Part shown: in pieces, positions 19,585 through 30,011 of the stretch
Numbering within the stretch: the stretch's first letter is position 1
Layout of the letters: each line of letters begins with the position of its first letter
Assembly: GCF_001690195.1 (NCBI RefSeq)
Contig: NZ_LZGM01000083.1
Coordinates: 1 to 64,000 of the forward strand
Direction: 5' to 3'
Length of the DNA: 64,000 nucleotides
DNA from: Gilliamella sp. wkB108
Lineage (GTDB): Bacteria; Pseudomonadota; Gammaproteobacteria; Enterobacterales; Orbaceae
Position numbers and translations under genes: made by a program
The notes under the pieces: generated by a model
Database searches by the model: none
What the model saw: only the letters and a program-made list of their open reading frames with translations
Told to the model about the DNA's origin: nothing

Positions 19585-19795
19585 TCTATTCCCTTAGTTT
19601 TATATGGGAGCCTTTAATCATGATAATACTAATGAATTAATAAACAAACCCAAAAACCATAAAATTAAACAGTTATTAACAATAATAAAATTGAATAAAT
19701 ATTATTCTCAATTAACTGATATAAAAGGATTAATCCTAAAAATAAGATATACGTAAATAAGATGCGTAAATTTTGAGTTATCAAAAAAATGTGAC

Positions 19796-19828
19796 ATAAC
19801 ATCTTACCTAAAAAAGATAAGATGTTAT
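19796..19828 (-). terminator. hairpin downstream of the 19856-21316 gene
   Basis: Perfect 11-bp stem ATAACATCTTA / TAAGATGTTAT with an 11-base loop, 28 bases after the stop of the minus-strand gene. On that strand it is followed by GTCACATTTTTTTGA, a T run at some distance. Confidence 0.6.
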
Positions 19829-19855
19829 AGCAAAATGATGAGTAATAATATTTTG

Positions 19856-21316
19856 TTATTGAGAATTAACGCAGGCAACTCTTTCTTCATTAAATAGGAG
19901 GGTCGTCTCTAAACTACCCGAATCTAAAATAACATAAAAAACTTCACCTTTACTATTAAAGTTTGTTGTAATATAGTAAAAATCTTCCCAATTACTATCC
20001 GGGTAATAGTCTTGAGTTAAACCACCCCATTCATTAAGAATGCCACCATCAAACCCCGTTATAGGATCATAACGACTGATAGCTCGCAAATACATTGGAA
20101 CAGGAATACCTGGATTTATTCCAATGACTCTTCTTGCTAAAATAGGGTGTGGATCTGCATTAGTCAAATCACGATATGAGATTAATTTATAATTCGCATT
20201 CAAATCTTCACAATATTTTACTGCTGCTTGGTGATCCATATTCACATAACCAGGTTTCGGAATGAGCCAGCGAGACAATTCGAAAGTATATAAAATATTT
20301 TGTGCTTTATCTGCATATATTACAAAACCTGATTTTGCAAATTGTTTATCACTTGAATTGATATTAGGGCCTTTCAAAATGACGCGTAAAATATTCCCAT
20401 TTAAATTGCCATTTTCTGCTGCCAATTGCAATGTAACCCCTTTACCATATTCCGGAAATACTGAGCCATTATTATTAAGCGCAATCACCTCTCCAGCTGT
20501 AATATCGTGTAAATTTAATTTAAAAAAGAGATTATTTGAACCTATGGTCGGGAAGTTTTTATATCTACTATTTCGTTCAAGACTTTGAACTTTAAAACCT
20601 TTAACTTCTTCTGTAATAGTATCTTCTTCCCATTCATCTGAATCATTGAAACCATTCTGAATATTGGGTAAAGCATGGCACACATAAGGAATTAATTTGG
20701 GTTTAATATAATAAGTATGAGAACTTGCAACCAAACTTGTCATATTGGGAACACCGTATTGCGTTGCAAGTGTTGTACCACTAGATTCAATCGTTAATGT
20801 ATAAGGTGAATCACAACGTACTAATTTATCGGTAAGCTTAATTTTATTAGTAATATCTTCTCCAAAAACATTCTTCCAAGTTACTTTTAAATTACCTGTT
20901 ACTGTAGGAGTTGAATCACCATCATCATCTGACCAATAATTATATTTTTTCACTAAATCATCAAAAGTAACCGATGGATACTCATTTAAAGGAATTTTCG
21001 TTAACACACTACCAAACGTATCTGATTCATTTGGCAAAAAAATGGGATTTTTAGCTGAATTTATTACTGATGTAGTAACTTTGGAATCATCCGATAAAGT
21101 TAACTCAAAAAAACCATTGGTATCCAATATCTTTGTTACACCCTTATCTACCGTAAAATAGGGAGCGGAACCATTGATAGACTGAACTGTCCTTCCAGAT
21201 AAGGCCCAAACACTATTAAAAGGAATTGATGAAGAGAGGAGCAAAAATAGAAAAAATAGGTAGGTACAACGCAAACTACATAATTTACTTCTTAAATTAC
21301 AAAACACATCTTTCAT
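19856..21316 (-). CDS. secreted protein of unknown function, possible adhesin-like C-terminus
   Basis: 486 residues with a long N-terminal signal (basic stretch, then a hydrophobic core at about 19-38, LFFLFLLLSSSIPF). The mature part is rich in Asn, Ser and Thr and looks beta-structured. Cysteines are few and could pair (near 168, 212, 369 and the C-terminus). The C-terminal part (AAVKYCEDLNANYKLISYRD near 363, ending VACVNSQ) resembles the terminal domain seen after Ig-like repeats in some enterobacterial invasin-like adhesins (DUF823 type); this is a resemblance only. No transmembrane barrel or anchor is seen. It stands alone between dmsA and parE. Confidence 0.6.
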   Translation of the reverse strand: MKDVFCNLRSKLCSLRCTYLFFLFLLLSSSIPFNSVWALSGRTVQSINGSAPYFTVDKGVTKILDTNGFFELTLSDDSKVTTSVINSAKNPIFLPNESDTFGSVLTKIPLNEYPSVTFDDLVKKYNYWSDDDGDSTPTVTGNLKVTWKNVFGEDITNKIKLTDKLVRCDSPYTLTIESSGTTLATQYGVPNMTSLVASSHTYYIKPKLIPYVCHALPNIQNGFNDSDEWEEDTITEEVKGFKVQSLERNSRYKNFPTIGSNNLFFKLNLHDITAGEVIALNNNGSVFPEYGKGVTLQLAAENGNLNGNILRVILKGPNINSSDKQFAKSGFVIYADKAQNILYTFELSRWLIPKPGYVNMDHQAAVKYCEDLNANYKLISYRDLTNADPHPILARRVIGINPGIPVPMYLRAISRYDPITGFDGGILNEWGGLTQDYYPDSNWEDFYYITTNFNSKGEVFYVILDSGSLETTLLFNEERVACVNSQ

Positions 21317-21552
21317 ACAACCAAACTAATTACTACTAATAAACTTAATTTTTTACAAAATAGAACTGAATATATATAGCCAATCTTTTAAAAACATAAC
21401 AGCTTTCATTTAATCAAATATAAAAATCCTATTCCCGCTAAACCAACAAATCGCGTTAATGAATTAACTAATTTATTTAACTATAAATTTTTAAAAAAGT
21501 AAAAGCATTATTACAATTAGTTTTAGCCGCAAATTTCCCTTCCAACTTGACC

Positions 21553-21582
21553 TTGGTCTTATCAGCGAAAAATTGGTATAAT
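21553..21582 (+). promoter_or_regulatory. probable parE promoter
   Basis: -35 TTGGTC, 18-bp spacer, perfect -10 TATAAT, ending 31 bases before the parE ATG. The upstream 200 bases are very AT-rich and contain no gene. Confidence 0.5.
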
Positions 21583-21613
21583 AAACGCATTTATTCATTT
21601 AATCAGAAAGAAT

Positions 21614-23503
21614 ATGTCACAATCCAGTTATAACGCCGTTGATATAGAAGTTTTAAAGGGTCTTGATCCTGTTCGTCATCGTCCGGGAATGTACACTGAT
21701 ACCACTCGCCCTAACCATTTAGGTCAAGAAGTTATTGATAATAGCGTCGATGAGGCTATTGCTGGTCATGCACATCAAGTTAAAGTCATCCTGTATGAGG
21801 ATAACTCCTTAGAAGTGATTGATGACGGTCGAGGTATGCCGGTCGATATTCATCCTGAAGAAGGGGTGCCAGCTATCGAATTACTACTTTGTCGTTTACA
21901 CGCGGGTGGTAAATTCTCAAATAAAAACTACCAATTTTCTGGTGGGTTACATGGTGTTGGGATCTCTGTAGTTAATGCTCTATCAAAACGCGTTGAAGTC
22001 ACCGTTAACCGTGATGGACAAGTTTATCAAATAGCTTTTGAAAATGGTGATAAAGTTGAAGATTTACATGTTACAGGTACTTGTGGTCGCCGAAATACTG
22101 GGACTAAAGTACATTTTTGGCCGGATGAAAAATATTTTGACTCACCAAAATTTTCTGTACCTCGTTTAGCACATTTACTTAAAGCCAAAGCAGTACTTTG
22201 CCCTGGTCTCGAAATTATTTTTAAAGATAAAATTAATAACACAGAAGAACGGTGGTGTTATGAAGATGGTTTAAAAGATTATTTAATGGAGTCGGTAAGT
22301 GGTTACACGCTATTACCAGAACAGCCTTTTACCGGTAACCATATTGGTGATACCGAAGCAGTGGAATGGGCGCTGCTTTGGATGCCTGAAGGTGGTGAAT
22401 TATTAACTGAAAGTTATGTGAATTTAATTCCCACCGTACAAGGTGGAACGCATGTCAATGGCTTACGCCAAGGCTTACTTGATGCAATGCGCGAATTTTG
22501 TGAATTCCGTAATTTATTACCACGTGGTTTAAAATTAACCGCCGATGATATTTGGGAACGGTGTGCCTATGTTCTTTCAGTTAAAATGCAAGAACCACAA
22601 TTTGCCGGACAAACCAAAGAACGGTTATCCTCCAGACAAAGCGCAGCATTTGTCTCTGCGATTGTCAAAGATGCTTTTAGTCTCTGGTTAAATCAAAACG
22701 TGCAGATAGCAGAATTACTGGCTGAAGTTGTAATTTCAAGCGCGCAAAGACGGTTAAGGGCATCTAAAAAAGTCATCCGTAAAAAATTAACCAGTGGACC
22801 CGCTTTACCCGGTAAACTGGCTGACTGCTCATCACAAGATTTGAGTCGCACCGAACTATTTCTGGTAGAAGGTGACTCTGCTGGTGGATCAGCTAAACAA
22901 GCACGTGACCGCGAATATCAAGCGATAATGCCACTGAAAGGTAAGATTTTAAATACTTGGGAAGTTTCCTCTGATGAAGTACTAGGTTCACAAGAGATCC
23001 ACGACATTTCTGTTGCCATTGGTATTGATCCTGATAGTGATGATTTAAGCCAATTACGTTACGGTAAAATCTGTATTTTAGCCGATGCCGATTCTGATGG
23101 ATTACATATTGCCACCTTGCTTTGCGCATTATTTGTACGTCACTTTCGTATTATGGTTGAACATGGTCATGTTTTTGTCGCCATGCCACCACTCTATCGA
23201 ATCGATTTAGGTAAAGAGGTACATTACGCATTAGATGAAGAAGAGAAAGAAGGCATTTTAGATCAACTTAAACGCAAAAAAGGGAAACCTAATGTACAAC
23301 GTTTCAAAGGATTAGGGGAAATGAATCCTCTGCAACTGCGAGAAACCACAATGGATCCCAATACGCGCCGTTTAGTCCAGTTATCCCTTGATGACACCGA
23401 ACAAACCATGGCATTAATGGATATGCTACTTGCCAAAAAACGCTCAGAAGATCGCCGTGAATGGTTACAAGAAAAAGGCGATCAAGTCGAACTTGATATC
23501 TAA
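21614..23503 (+). CDS. parE: DNA topoisomerase IV subunit B
   Basis: ATPase subunit of topoisomerase IV, which decatenates sister chromosomes. GHKL ATP-binding motifs (DNSVDEA, DDGRGMPVD, GGLHGVG) lie in the first ~130 residues and the TOPRIM signature (VEGDSAGGSAKQ with EGDSA near 418, later DADSDG near 495) is present. 629 residues and no ~170-residue insert in the TOPRIM region, so ParE (E. coli 630), not GyrB. It is followed by parC after 27 bases; in E. coli the two genes are apart. Confidence 0.96.
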   Translation: MSQSSYNAVDIEVLKGLDPVRHRPGMYTDTTRPNHLGQEVIDNSVDEAIAGHAHQVKVILYEDNSLEVIDDGRGMPVDIHPEEGVPAIELLLCRLHAGGKFSNKNYQFSGGLHGVGISVVNALSKRVEVTVNRDGQVYQIAFENGDKVEDLHVTGTCGRRNTGTKVHFWPDEKYFDSPKFSVPRLAHLLKAKAVLCPGLEIIFKDKINNTEERWCYEDGLKDYLMESVSGYTLLPEQPFTGNHIGDTEAVEWALLWMPEGGELLTESYVNLIPTVQGGTHVNGLRQGLLDAMREFCEFRNLLPRGLKLTADDIWERCAYVLSVKMQEPQFAGQTKERLSSRQSAAFVSAIVKDAFSLWLNQNVQIAELLAEVVISSAQRRLRASKKVIRKKLTSGPALPGKLADCSSQDLSRTELFLVEGDSAGGSAKQARDREYQAIMPLKGKILNTWEVSSDEVLGSQEIHDISVAIGIDPDSDDLSQLRYGKICILADADSDGLHIATLLCALFVRHFRIMVEHGHVFVAMPPLYRIDLGKEVHYALDEEEKEGILDQLKRKKGKPNVQRFKGLGEMNPLQLRETTMDPNTRRLVQLSLDDTEQTMALMDMLLAKKRSEDRREWLQEKGDQVELDI

Positions 23504-23530
23504 CATAAAGAATGATTTAGAGGAACAATA

Positions 23531-25759
23531 ATGAGTGAGATAACTCATGACGGAGTAGAAGTACAGTCACTACGAACATTTACTGAAAGTGCCTATTTAA
23601 ACTACTCCATGTATGTGATTATGGATCGCGCACTACCGTTTATTGGTGACGGATTAAAACCGGTGCAGCGACGTATAGTTTATGCAATGTCAGAATTAGG
23701 TCTTAACGCCCAAGCTAAATTCAAAAAATCGGCACGTACTGTAGGTGATGTATTAGGTAAATATCACCCTCATGGTGATAGTGCTTGTTATGAAGCAATG
23801 GTATTAATGGCACAACCCTTCTCTTATCGCTATCCTTTAGTTGATGGACAAGGTAACTGGGGGGCGCCAGATGATCCCAAATCCTTTGCTGCTATGCGTT
23901 ACACTGAATCACGCTTATCAAAATATGCCGAATTATTACTAGGAGAACTAGGCCAAGGCACCGTTGATTACACACCAAACTTTGATGGTACCTTGCAAGA
24001 ACCTAAAATGTTGCCGGCTAGATTACCAAATATTTTATTAAATGGTACCACCGGCATTGCGGTTGGTATGGCTACCGACATTCCTCCTCATAATATTCGC
24101 GAAGTGGCTAATGCCGCAATTATGTTAGCTGAAAATCCTAAGGCAACACTTAGCGAAGTAATGACTCACATACAAGGACCTGACTTCCCAACCGAAGCTG
24201 AAATTATTACCTCTCATGAAGATATAGAGAAAATCTATAAAACCGGTCGTGGCTCTATTCGGATGCGAGCCGTTTGGAAAAAAGAAGAAGGTGATATTGT
24301 CATTACCGATCTTCCACATCAAGTTTCGGGAGCTAAAATTCTCGAGCAGATTGCTTCTCAAATGCGTGCTAAAAAACTGCCTTTAATTGAAGATTTACGG
24401 GATGAGTCAGATCACGAAAATCCAACGCGTTTAGTAATTGTACCTCGTTCAAATCGCATCGATTTAGAGCAAGTAATGAATCATCTATTTGCCACAACCG
24501 ATCTCGAAAAAAGTTACCGGGTGAATATGAATATGATTGGGCTGGATAATCGCCCGTCAGTTAAAGGCTTACTGGAAATCTTAACTGAATGGTTAGAGTA
24601 CCGCCGAAGCACAGTCATGCGACGTTTAAACTATCGTTTAGACAAAGTATTAAAACGTCTACATATTTTAGATGGATTAATGATCGCATTTTTGAATATT
24701 GACGAAGTTATCGAAATAATTCGTCATGAAGATGAGCCTAAAGCAGAACTTATTCATCGCTTTGCCTTAACCGATACACAAGCGGAAGCCATTTTAGAGT
24801 TAAAACTCCGTCATTTAGCCAAACTTGAAGAGATTCGTATAAAAAGCGAACAAAATGAACTTGCGAAAGAGCGCGATCATCTACAAGCACTATTAGATTC
24901 ACCAAGAAAGCTCAATAATTTAATAAAAAAAGAGTTACAAGAAGATGCGGAAAAATATGGTGATAAGCGCCGTTCTCCAATTGTTGAACGAAGTGAAGCA
25001 AAAGCGATTACAGAACAAGAACTCACACCATCTGAACCCGTAACAATTATTTTATCTGAAATGGGTTGGGTAAGATCGGCAAAAGGGCATGATATCGATC
25101 CACTCGGTTTAAGCTATAAAGCAGGCGATAGCTTTAAAGCAGCAGCTAAAGGCAAAAGTAATCAACCTGTAGTATTTATTGATTCAACGGGTCGTAGTTA
25201 CGCCATTGAGCCTAACACCTTACCATCAGCACGAGGACAAGGCGAACCACTTACAGGTAAGTTAGCACTTCCTACCGGCGCTACAGTTGAACATGTCCTT
25301 ATGTCTGCTGATGAAAATCAAAAATTGTTATTGGCTTCTAGCGCTGGCTATGGCTTTATATGTCAATTTAGTGATTTAATTGCCCGTAACCGTAATGGTA
25401 AAGCCATTATTAATTTACCAAATAATGCTAAGGTATTAACACCAATTGAAATTTCATCTGCAGAGAGTTTACTATTATCTATTACCCAAGCGGGACGAAT
25501 GTTAATCTTCCCTGTGAAAGATTTACCTGAGCTTGCCAAAGGTAAAGGGAATAAAATTATATCCCTCTCTGGTGCAGATGATAGTTTATCCTACATGATG
25601 CTAATTACACCAGAAACATCAATAACTTTGCATGTTGGTAAACGCAAACTTACACTCTATGCTGCTGATTTACAAAAATTTAGAGCTGAACGCGCGCGTA
25701 AAGGAACATCTTTACCACGTGGGCTACAAAAAATAGATCGAATTGAGGTGAACGAATAA
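23531..25759 (+). CDS. parC: DNA topoisomerase IV subunit A
   Basis: DNA-cleaving subunit of topoisomerase IV. The catalytic Tyr lies in [12 protein letters not shown] near 120. The quinolone-resistance-determining region reads [15 protein letters not shown], with the Ser and Glu that are wild type in E. coli (S80, E84), so no classical quinolone-resistance substitution is seen. The C-terminal half is the beta-pinwheel DNA-wrapping domain. 742 residues, E. coli 752. AGAGGA lies upstream of the ATG. Confidence 0.96.
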   Translation: MSEITHDGVEVQSLRTFTESAYLNYSMYVIMDRALPFIGDGLKPVQRRIVYAMSELGLNAQAKFKKSARTVGDVLGKYHPHGDSACYEAMVLMAQPFSYRYPLVDGQGNWGAPDDPKSFAAMRYTESRLSKYAELLLGELGQGTVDYTPNFDGTLQEPKMLPARLPNILLNGTTGIAVGMATDIPPHNIREVANAAIMLAENPKATLSEVMTHIQGPDFPTEAEIITSHEDIEKIYKTGRGSIRMRAVWKKEEGDIVITDLPHQVSGAKILEQIASQMRAKKLPLIEDLRDESDHENPTRLVIVPRSNRIDLEQVMNHLFATTDLEKSYRVNMNMIGLDNRPSVKGLLEILTEWLEYRRSTVMRRLNYRLDKVLKRLHILDGLMIAFLNIDEVIEIIRHEDEPKAELIHRFALTDTQAEAILELKLRHLAKLEEIRIKSEQNELAKERDHLQALLDSPRKLNNLIKKELQEDAEKYGDKRRSPIVERSEAKAITEQELTPSEPVTIILSEMGWVRSAKGHDIDPLGLSYKAGDSFKAAAKGKSNQPVVFIDSTGRSYAIEPNTLPSARGQGEPLTGKLALPTGATVEHVLMSADENQKLLLASSAGYGFICQFSDLIARNRNGKAIINLPNNAKVLTPIEISSAESLLLSITQAGRMLIFPVKDLPELAKGKGNKIISLSGADDSLSYMMLITPETSITLHVGKRKLTLYAADLQKFRAERARKGTSLPRGLQKIDRIEVNE

Positions 25760-25760
25760 T

Positions 25761-26606
25761 ATGTCTCTTATTTGGGCAATTATTACCGGCTTTGTATTAA
25801 GCCTTATGTTGAAAACTGGTTGGGGATTTGTCATTGGACTATTTATAGGTCCAATGCTCTACCAAACTTTTTGTAATAAATTAACCGAACAAAGAACACA
25901 TGCCAACCCTACTCTCTACTTAACTGTTGTTTTTGAAGTACTTGGGCATTTAAGTAAAGCTAAAGGCGTAGTCACCCAAGACGATATTAATTTAGCTCGA
26001 CAGTTTATGGATCGACTGCAACTCGATAGCCACAGTCGCCAATTAGCCCAAGAATCCTTTAATCGTGGTAAAGCGAGTGATTACCCACTTCGCTCTCGTT
26101 TGAAAGAACTCTATAATCAGTATCGCTATCGACGCAATGTTTTAAATATTTTTTGTGAGCAATTAATTCAAGCTGCATTAATTGACGGTAATTTAGATGA
26201 AAAAGAACTACAAATTCTCTTTATAGTAGCTCAAGAGTTTAATATTCCACGTCAACGAATGGCAATGTATATTCAAATGATGATGGGAAGTTATCATTTT
26301 CATCAACAAGGATATACCAACCAACAAGATCACCGTTATGAATATCAACAACGTAATAACTATGGTGGCTACCAACAACGCTCAACAGAAACCGATCTAC
26401 AAAATGCTTATCGAATTTTAGGTGTAGAAGCCTCCGCTGAAATTTCAGAAATAAAAAGGGCTTACCGAAAATTAATGAATGAACATCATCCCGACAAACT
26501 AGTCTCAAAAGGCTTACCCAAAGAGATGCTTGAAGTGGCTAAAAAGCGGGCTCAAGAGATCCAAGCCGCTTATGATTTAATTAAAACCTCGCGTGGATTT
26601 AAATAG
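25761..26606 (+). CDS. djlA: DnaJ-like membrane co-chaperone DjlA
   Basis: An N-terminal transmembrane segment (about 5-30), a central TerB-like helical domain (TVVFEVLGHLSKAKGVVT onward) and a C-terminal J domain with the essential HPD motif (MNEHHPDKL). It stimulates DnaK at the inner membrane; in E. coli overproduction activates Rcs signalling. A Gln/Tyr/His-rich linker lies at about 170-210. It starts one base after the parC stop. 281 residues. Confidence 0.94.
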   Translation: MSLIWAIITGFVLSLMLKTGWGFVIGLFIGPMLYQTFCNKLTEQRTHANPTLYLTVVFEVLGHLSKAKGVVTQDDINLARQFMDRLQLDSHSRQLAQESFNRGKASDYPLRSRLKELYNQYRYRRNVLNIFCEQLIQAALIDGNLDEKELQILFIVAQEFNIPRQRMAMYIQMMMGSYHFHQQGYTNQQDHRYEYQQRNNYGGYQQRSTETDLQNAYRILGVEASAEISEIKRAYRKLMNEHHPDKLVSKGLPKEMLEVAKKRAQEIQAAYDLIKTSRGFK

Positions 26607-26617
26607 AGATTACACCT

Positions 26618-28066
26618 ATGATGCATTGGCGCTCAATTATCAGGATTGTCGGTTTACTCATTACTCTGCTTTCAGTTTTTATGTTACTTCCGGCACTAGT
26701 GGCATTAATATATCGAGACGGGGCGGGAGCAATTTTTGTCCGATCATTCATTGCAGCCTTTATTCTTGGATGTCTACTATGGTTACCCAATCGCAATCAC
26801 CGCCATGAATTAAGTACTCGTGAAGGATTTTTTATTGTCGTACTTTTTTGGGTTGTTCTTGGCACTATTGGTGCATTCCCTTTTATTTTTGATCACCATA
26901 TTAATCTCAATCTAACCACGGCTTTCTTTGAATCCTTTTCTAGTTTAACAACGACAGGGGCTACCACAATTGTTCAATTAGATCACCTCCCTAAAGCCCT
27001 GCTTTTTTATCGGCAATTGTTACAATGGTTAGGTGGAATGGGTATTATCGTATTAGCTGTAGCGATTTTACCACTATTAGGTGTTGGGGGAATGCAACTA
27101 TATCGAGCTGAAATTCCCGGTCCACAAAAAGATAGTAAAATGCGACCTCGTATTGCTGAAACAGCAAAAACATTATGGTCAATTTATATATTGCTCACCA
27201 CACTATGTGCAATCTGCTTATGGTTTGCTGGTATGGATGTCTTTGATGCCATCTCGCATAGTTTCTCCACCATTTCAATGGGGGGATTTTCAACACATGA
27301 TCAAAACCTCGCTTATTTTAACAGTGCTACCATTAATTACATTGTTACCCTATTTCTGATTTTATCTGGTTGTAATTTTGCTTTACATTTTGCTTCACTG
27401 AGTGGCTTTTCACTTAAAGTTTACTGGCGAGATCAAGAATTTAGAACTTTCGTATTTATTTTATTAATCTTAATAATAATCTGCGCAAGTGTCATATATA
27501 TATATCAACCTAATCGAGAACTTAGCCCGGACAAAATAGTACTGCAAGTTGTATCTGTAGTGGCTACCGTTGGTTTTACCGTTGATGACATCAATACTTG
27601 GCCATCGTCATTACCCATTTTTTTACTATGTGCTTCATTTATAGGTGGTTGTGCAGGTTCAACAGGTGGTGGACTAAAAGTCGTTCGAGTTCTACTCCTG
27701 TTTATGCAAGGCTCTCGTGAATTAAAACGCCTGATCCACCCAAATGCGATTTACACATTAAAACTAAATCACCGAGTAGTACCAGAAAGGATCATCGAAG
27801 CTGTTTGGGGATTTTTCTCAGCCTACGCGCTCGTATTTTTAATCAGTCTTTTTATCATTATGGCATCGGGTATTGATGCTACTGACTCTTTTTATGTTGT
27901 CGCTTCATCGCTAAACAACTTAGGTGTAGGACTTGGCAGTGTAAGTGATAACTTTGCCAGTGTGAGTGACATGGTAAAATGGGTAATGGTTGTAGATATG
28001 CTATTTGGACGACTCGAAATATTTACGCTACTGGTTTTATTCACGCCAACATTTTGGCGAAGTTAA
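26618..28066 (+). CDS. trkH: Trk system potassium uptake protein TrkH
   Basis: Potassium-translocating membrane subunit of the Trk system. Four repeats of the P-loop/selectivity type are visible, e.g. SLTTTGATTI, TISMGGFSTHD, VATVGFTVDD and SLNNLGVGLG; the GGCAGSTGGGLKV block is typical. 482 residues, E. coli 483. It closes the parE-parC-djlA-trkH run, 11 bases after djlA. An ATG three bases later (26621) matches the E. coli start (MHFR) slightly better. The NAD-binding partner TrkA is not in this window. Confidence 0.95.
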   Translation: MMHWRSIIRIVGLLITLLSVFMLLPALVALIYRDGAGAIFVRSFIAAFILGCLLWLPNRNHRHELSTREGFFIVVLFWVVLGTIGAFPFIFDHHINLNLTTAFFESFSSLTTTGATTIVQLDHLPKALLFYRQLLQWLGGMGIIVLAVAILPLLGVGGMQLYRAEIPGPQKDSKMRPRIAETAKTLWSIYILLTTLCAICLWFAGMDVFDAISHSFSTISMGGFSTHDQNLAYFNSATINYIVTLFLILSGCNFALHFASLSGFSLKVYWRDQEFRTFVFILLILIIICASVIYIYQPNRELSPDKIVLQVVSVVATVGFTVDDINTWPSSLPIFLLCASFIGGCAGSTGGGLKVVRVLLLFMQGSRELKRLIHPNAIYTLKLNHRVVPERIIEAVWGFFSAYALVFLISLFIIMASGIDATDSFYVVASSLNNLGVGLGSVSDNFASVSDMVKWVMVVDMLFGRLEIFTLLVLFTPTFWRS

Positions 28067-28070
28067 AATT

Positions 28071-28097
28071 TATACTGAAACATATACCTAACCTGAA
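28071..28097 (+). repeat. 27-bp dispersed repeat, copy B
   Basis: Starts TATACTGAAACATATACC and ends TAACCTGAA, four bases after the trkH stop. Same orientation as copies at 56419 and 58789, inverted relative to the copy at 13938. It is followed by ACTTTTCAAC, also shared in part with the other copies. Confidence 0.75.
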
Positions 28098-28210
28098 ACT
28101 TTTCAACATAAATAACAAATTTTATAAATATTTTATTGATTATTTAAGCAATTACAGACAGAATTACTAGGCAGCATGTGCTGTGTTTATTAGAGGTAAT
28201 CACCTGACAT

Positions 28211-29791
28211 ATGGAATGGATCATGGATCCTACAATCTGGATTGGTTTATCCACACTTATTGTACTTGAAATCGTCCTTGGTATTGATAATATTGTTTTT
28301 ATTGCCATCCTTGCCGAGAAACTTCCAGCTCAGCAACGAGATAAAGCACGCATTACTGGTCTTGCCTTTGCACTAGTTACCCGAATCCTTTTATTGATGT
28401 TTACTGGTTGGTTAGTGACACTCACCACGCCATTATTTTCGGCCTTTGATATCAGTTTCAACGCACGCCAACTAATTATGCTAATCGGGGGAATATTTTT
28501 GCTATTTAAAGCAACAATGGAACTCAACGAACGTCTTGAAGGTGCATCACACGAAGACGGAAAACCGAAAAAAACATCTCATTTCTGGACTGTTGTTGCA
28601 CAAATTGTAGTATTAGATGCCGTATTCTCACTCGATTCAGTGATCACCGCAGTTGGCATGGTTGAACATATTCCTGTCATGATTATTGCGGTCTGCATAG
28701 CAATAGGCATCATGATGGTTGCAAGTAAGCCATTGGCTTATTTTGTCAACTCACATCCCACGATAGTAATTCTCTGCTTAAGCTTCTTATTAATGATAGG
28801 CTTTAGTTTAGTCGCTGAAGGGTTTGGTTTTGTTATTCCTAAGGGCTATTTATATGCCGCTATCGGCTTCTCAATCATGATTGAATTTTTTAATCAATTA
28901 GCCATATTCAATCGCCGAAAAGTTCTAAATAAAAAACCATTACGCGAACGTACTGCCGAAGCTATTTTACACTTACTTAGAGGCGATGCAGAAGAAGATC
29001 CTGACACACATACTATAGATTTAGTATCAGACTCCAACAAAAAAGTCTCAGTTTTCAATCATCAGGAACTTAGCATGGTCGAACGTGTACTTGGACTTGC
29101 CCAACGTTCGGTCAGTAGTATTATGACATCAAGACTCGATGTTGATATGGTTAATATCAATGATGATCGTAATGTTATTTTAAAAGAGATTTTTGATAAT
29201 CCTCACTCGCGTTTAGTGGTAACTGATAACGCCTCTATTGACGAACCATTAGGGATAATTCAGGTTAATGATCTACTGAAAGATGTATTGCAGAAAAAAG
29301 AGCCTATCGACATTAACGCTTTGATCAAACAACCTCTCATCTTTCCAGAAACGGTATCATTATTGGTCGCGTTAGATCAATTCAAAAAAGCCAAAACCCA
29401 TTTTGCTTTTGTCGTCGATGAATTTGGCTCTATGCAAGGTGTAGTTTCAGTAACTGATATTATCGAAACGATTGCGGGTGATTTTCCAACCGAAGAAGAA
29501 GAAATTGATGCAAAACATGACATTCAGTGTCTGGACAATAATAGTTGGATTGCCAATGGTTATATACCTGTTGAAGAGTTAGTTCGCTTTGTACCAATTC
29601 AGATCGATGATAAACGGGAATATCACACACTGGCCGGGCTTTTAATGGAGAAAGCGCAACATCTACTTAATGTCGGTGAAACCATACAAATTGGGGATTA
29701 TCTATTTGAAGTTATCGAAATAGAAAGTCATCGTATTGTAAAAGTTAAAATTAGCCTAAACAAAACCGCAACACCATCCACTTCTAATTAA
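28211..29791 (+). CDS. TerC-type membrane protein with CBS and CorC/HlyC domains (YegH/YoaE family)
   Basis: Residues 1-235 form a TerC-like domain with seven or so helices and the acidic motifs [14 protein letters not shown] and [15 protein letters not shown]; then a CBS pair (about 290-420) and a C-terminal transporter-associated CorC/HlyC domain. The layout and length (526) fit E. coli YegH (527) and YoaE (518). TerC-family proteins have been linked to metal ion export, in particular manganese; the substrate of this one is not known. I see no yybP-ykoY-type riboswitch in the 144-base leader. Confidence 0.85.
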   Translation: MEWIMDPTIWIGLSTLIVLEIVLGIDNIVFIAILAEKLPAQQRDKARITGLAFALVTRILLLMFTGWLVTLTTPLFSAFDISFNARQLIMLIGGIFLLFKATMELNERLEGASHEDGKPKKTSHFWTVVAQIVVLDAVFSLDSVITAVGMVEHIPVMIIAVCIAIGIMMVASKPLAYFVNSHPTIVILCLSFLLMIGFSLVAEGFGFVIPKGYLYAAIGFSIMIEFFNQLAIFNRRKVLNKKPLRERTAEAILHLLRGDAEEDPDTHTIDLVSDSNKKVSVFNHQELSMVERVLGLAQRSVSSIMTSRLDVDMVNINDDRNVILKEIFDNPHSRLVVTDNASIDEPLGIIQVNDLLKDVLQKKEPIDINALIKQPLIFPETVSLLVALDQFKKAKTHFAFVVDEFGSMQGVVSVTDIIETIAGDFPTEEEEIDAKHDIQCLDNNSWIANGYIPVEELVRFVPIQIDDKREYHTLAGLLMEKAQHLLNVGETIQIGDYLFEVIEIESHRIVKVKISLNKTATPSTSN

Positions 29792-29810
29792 CAATATAAT
29801 TAATAATAAT

Positions 29811-29841
29811 TATTTTAGCTCATTACTAATGAGCTAAAATA
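29811..29841 (+). repeat. 13-bp perfect inverted repeat
   Basis: TATTTTAGCTCAT / ATGAGCTAAAATA around a 5-base centre, 20 bases after the 28211-29791 gene. No T tract follows, so it is a weak terminator at best; it could also be a protein-binding palindrome. Confidence 0.5.
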
Positions 29842-30011
29842 GCTTAAATAAAACGATCTTCATTAACTAAAAATCATGATTATTTCTACCTATTTTTACA
29901 ATTAAAATCATACTTAAACATCAAAAATCATCATGTCATGTTAACATTAACTCTCCATGTTTCATCAATGTTAACTCTCAATTTTTGTCATCATAAAGTC
30001 AGGAGGTATAC

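Noticed and set aside
19585-19795. FNR box upstream of dmsA
   Set aside because: The best palindrome (TTTGAGTTATCAAA at 19773-19786) has its half-sites two bases too close together for FNR.
23531-25759. Quinolone-resistance mutation in parC
   Set aside because: The resistance-determining positions in [12 protein letters not shown] are the wild-type Ser and Glu.
28098-28210. yybP-ykoY manganese riboswitch before the TerC-type gene
   Set aside because: The leader is short and I cannot find the conserved motif's paired loops; only a small CAGCA/TGCTG hairpin is present.
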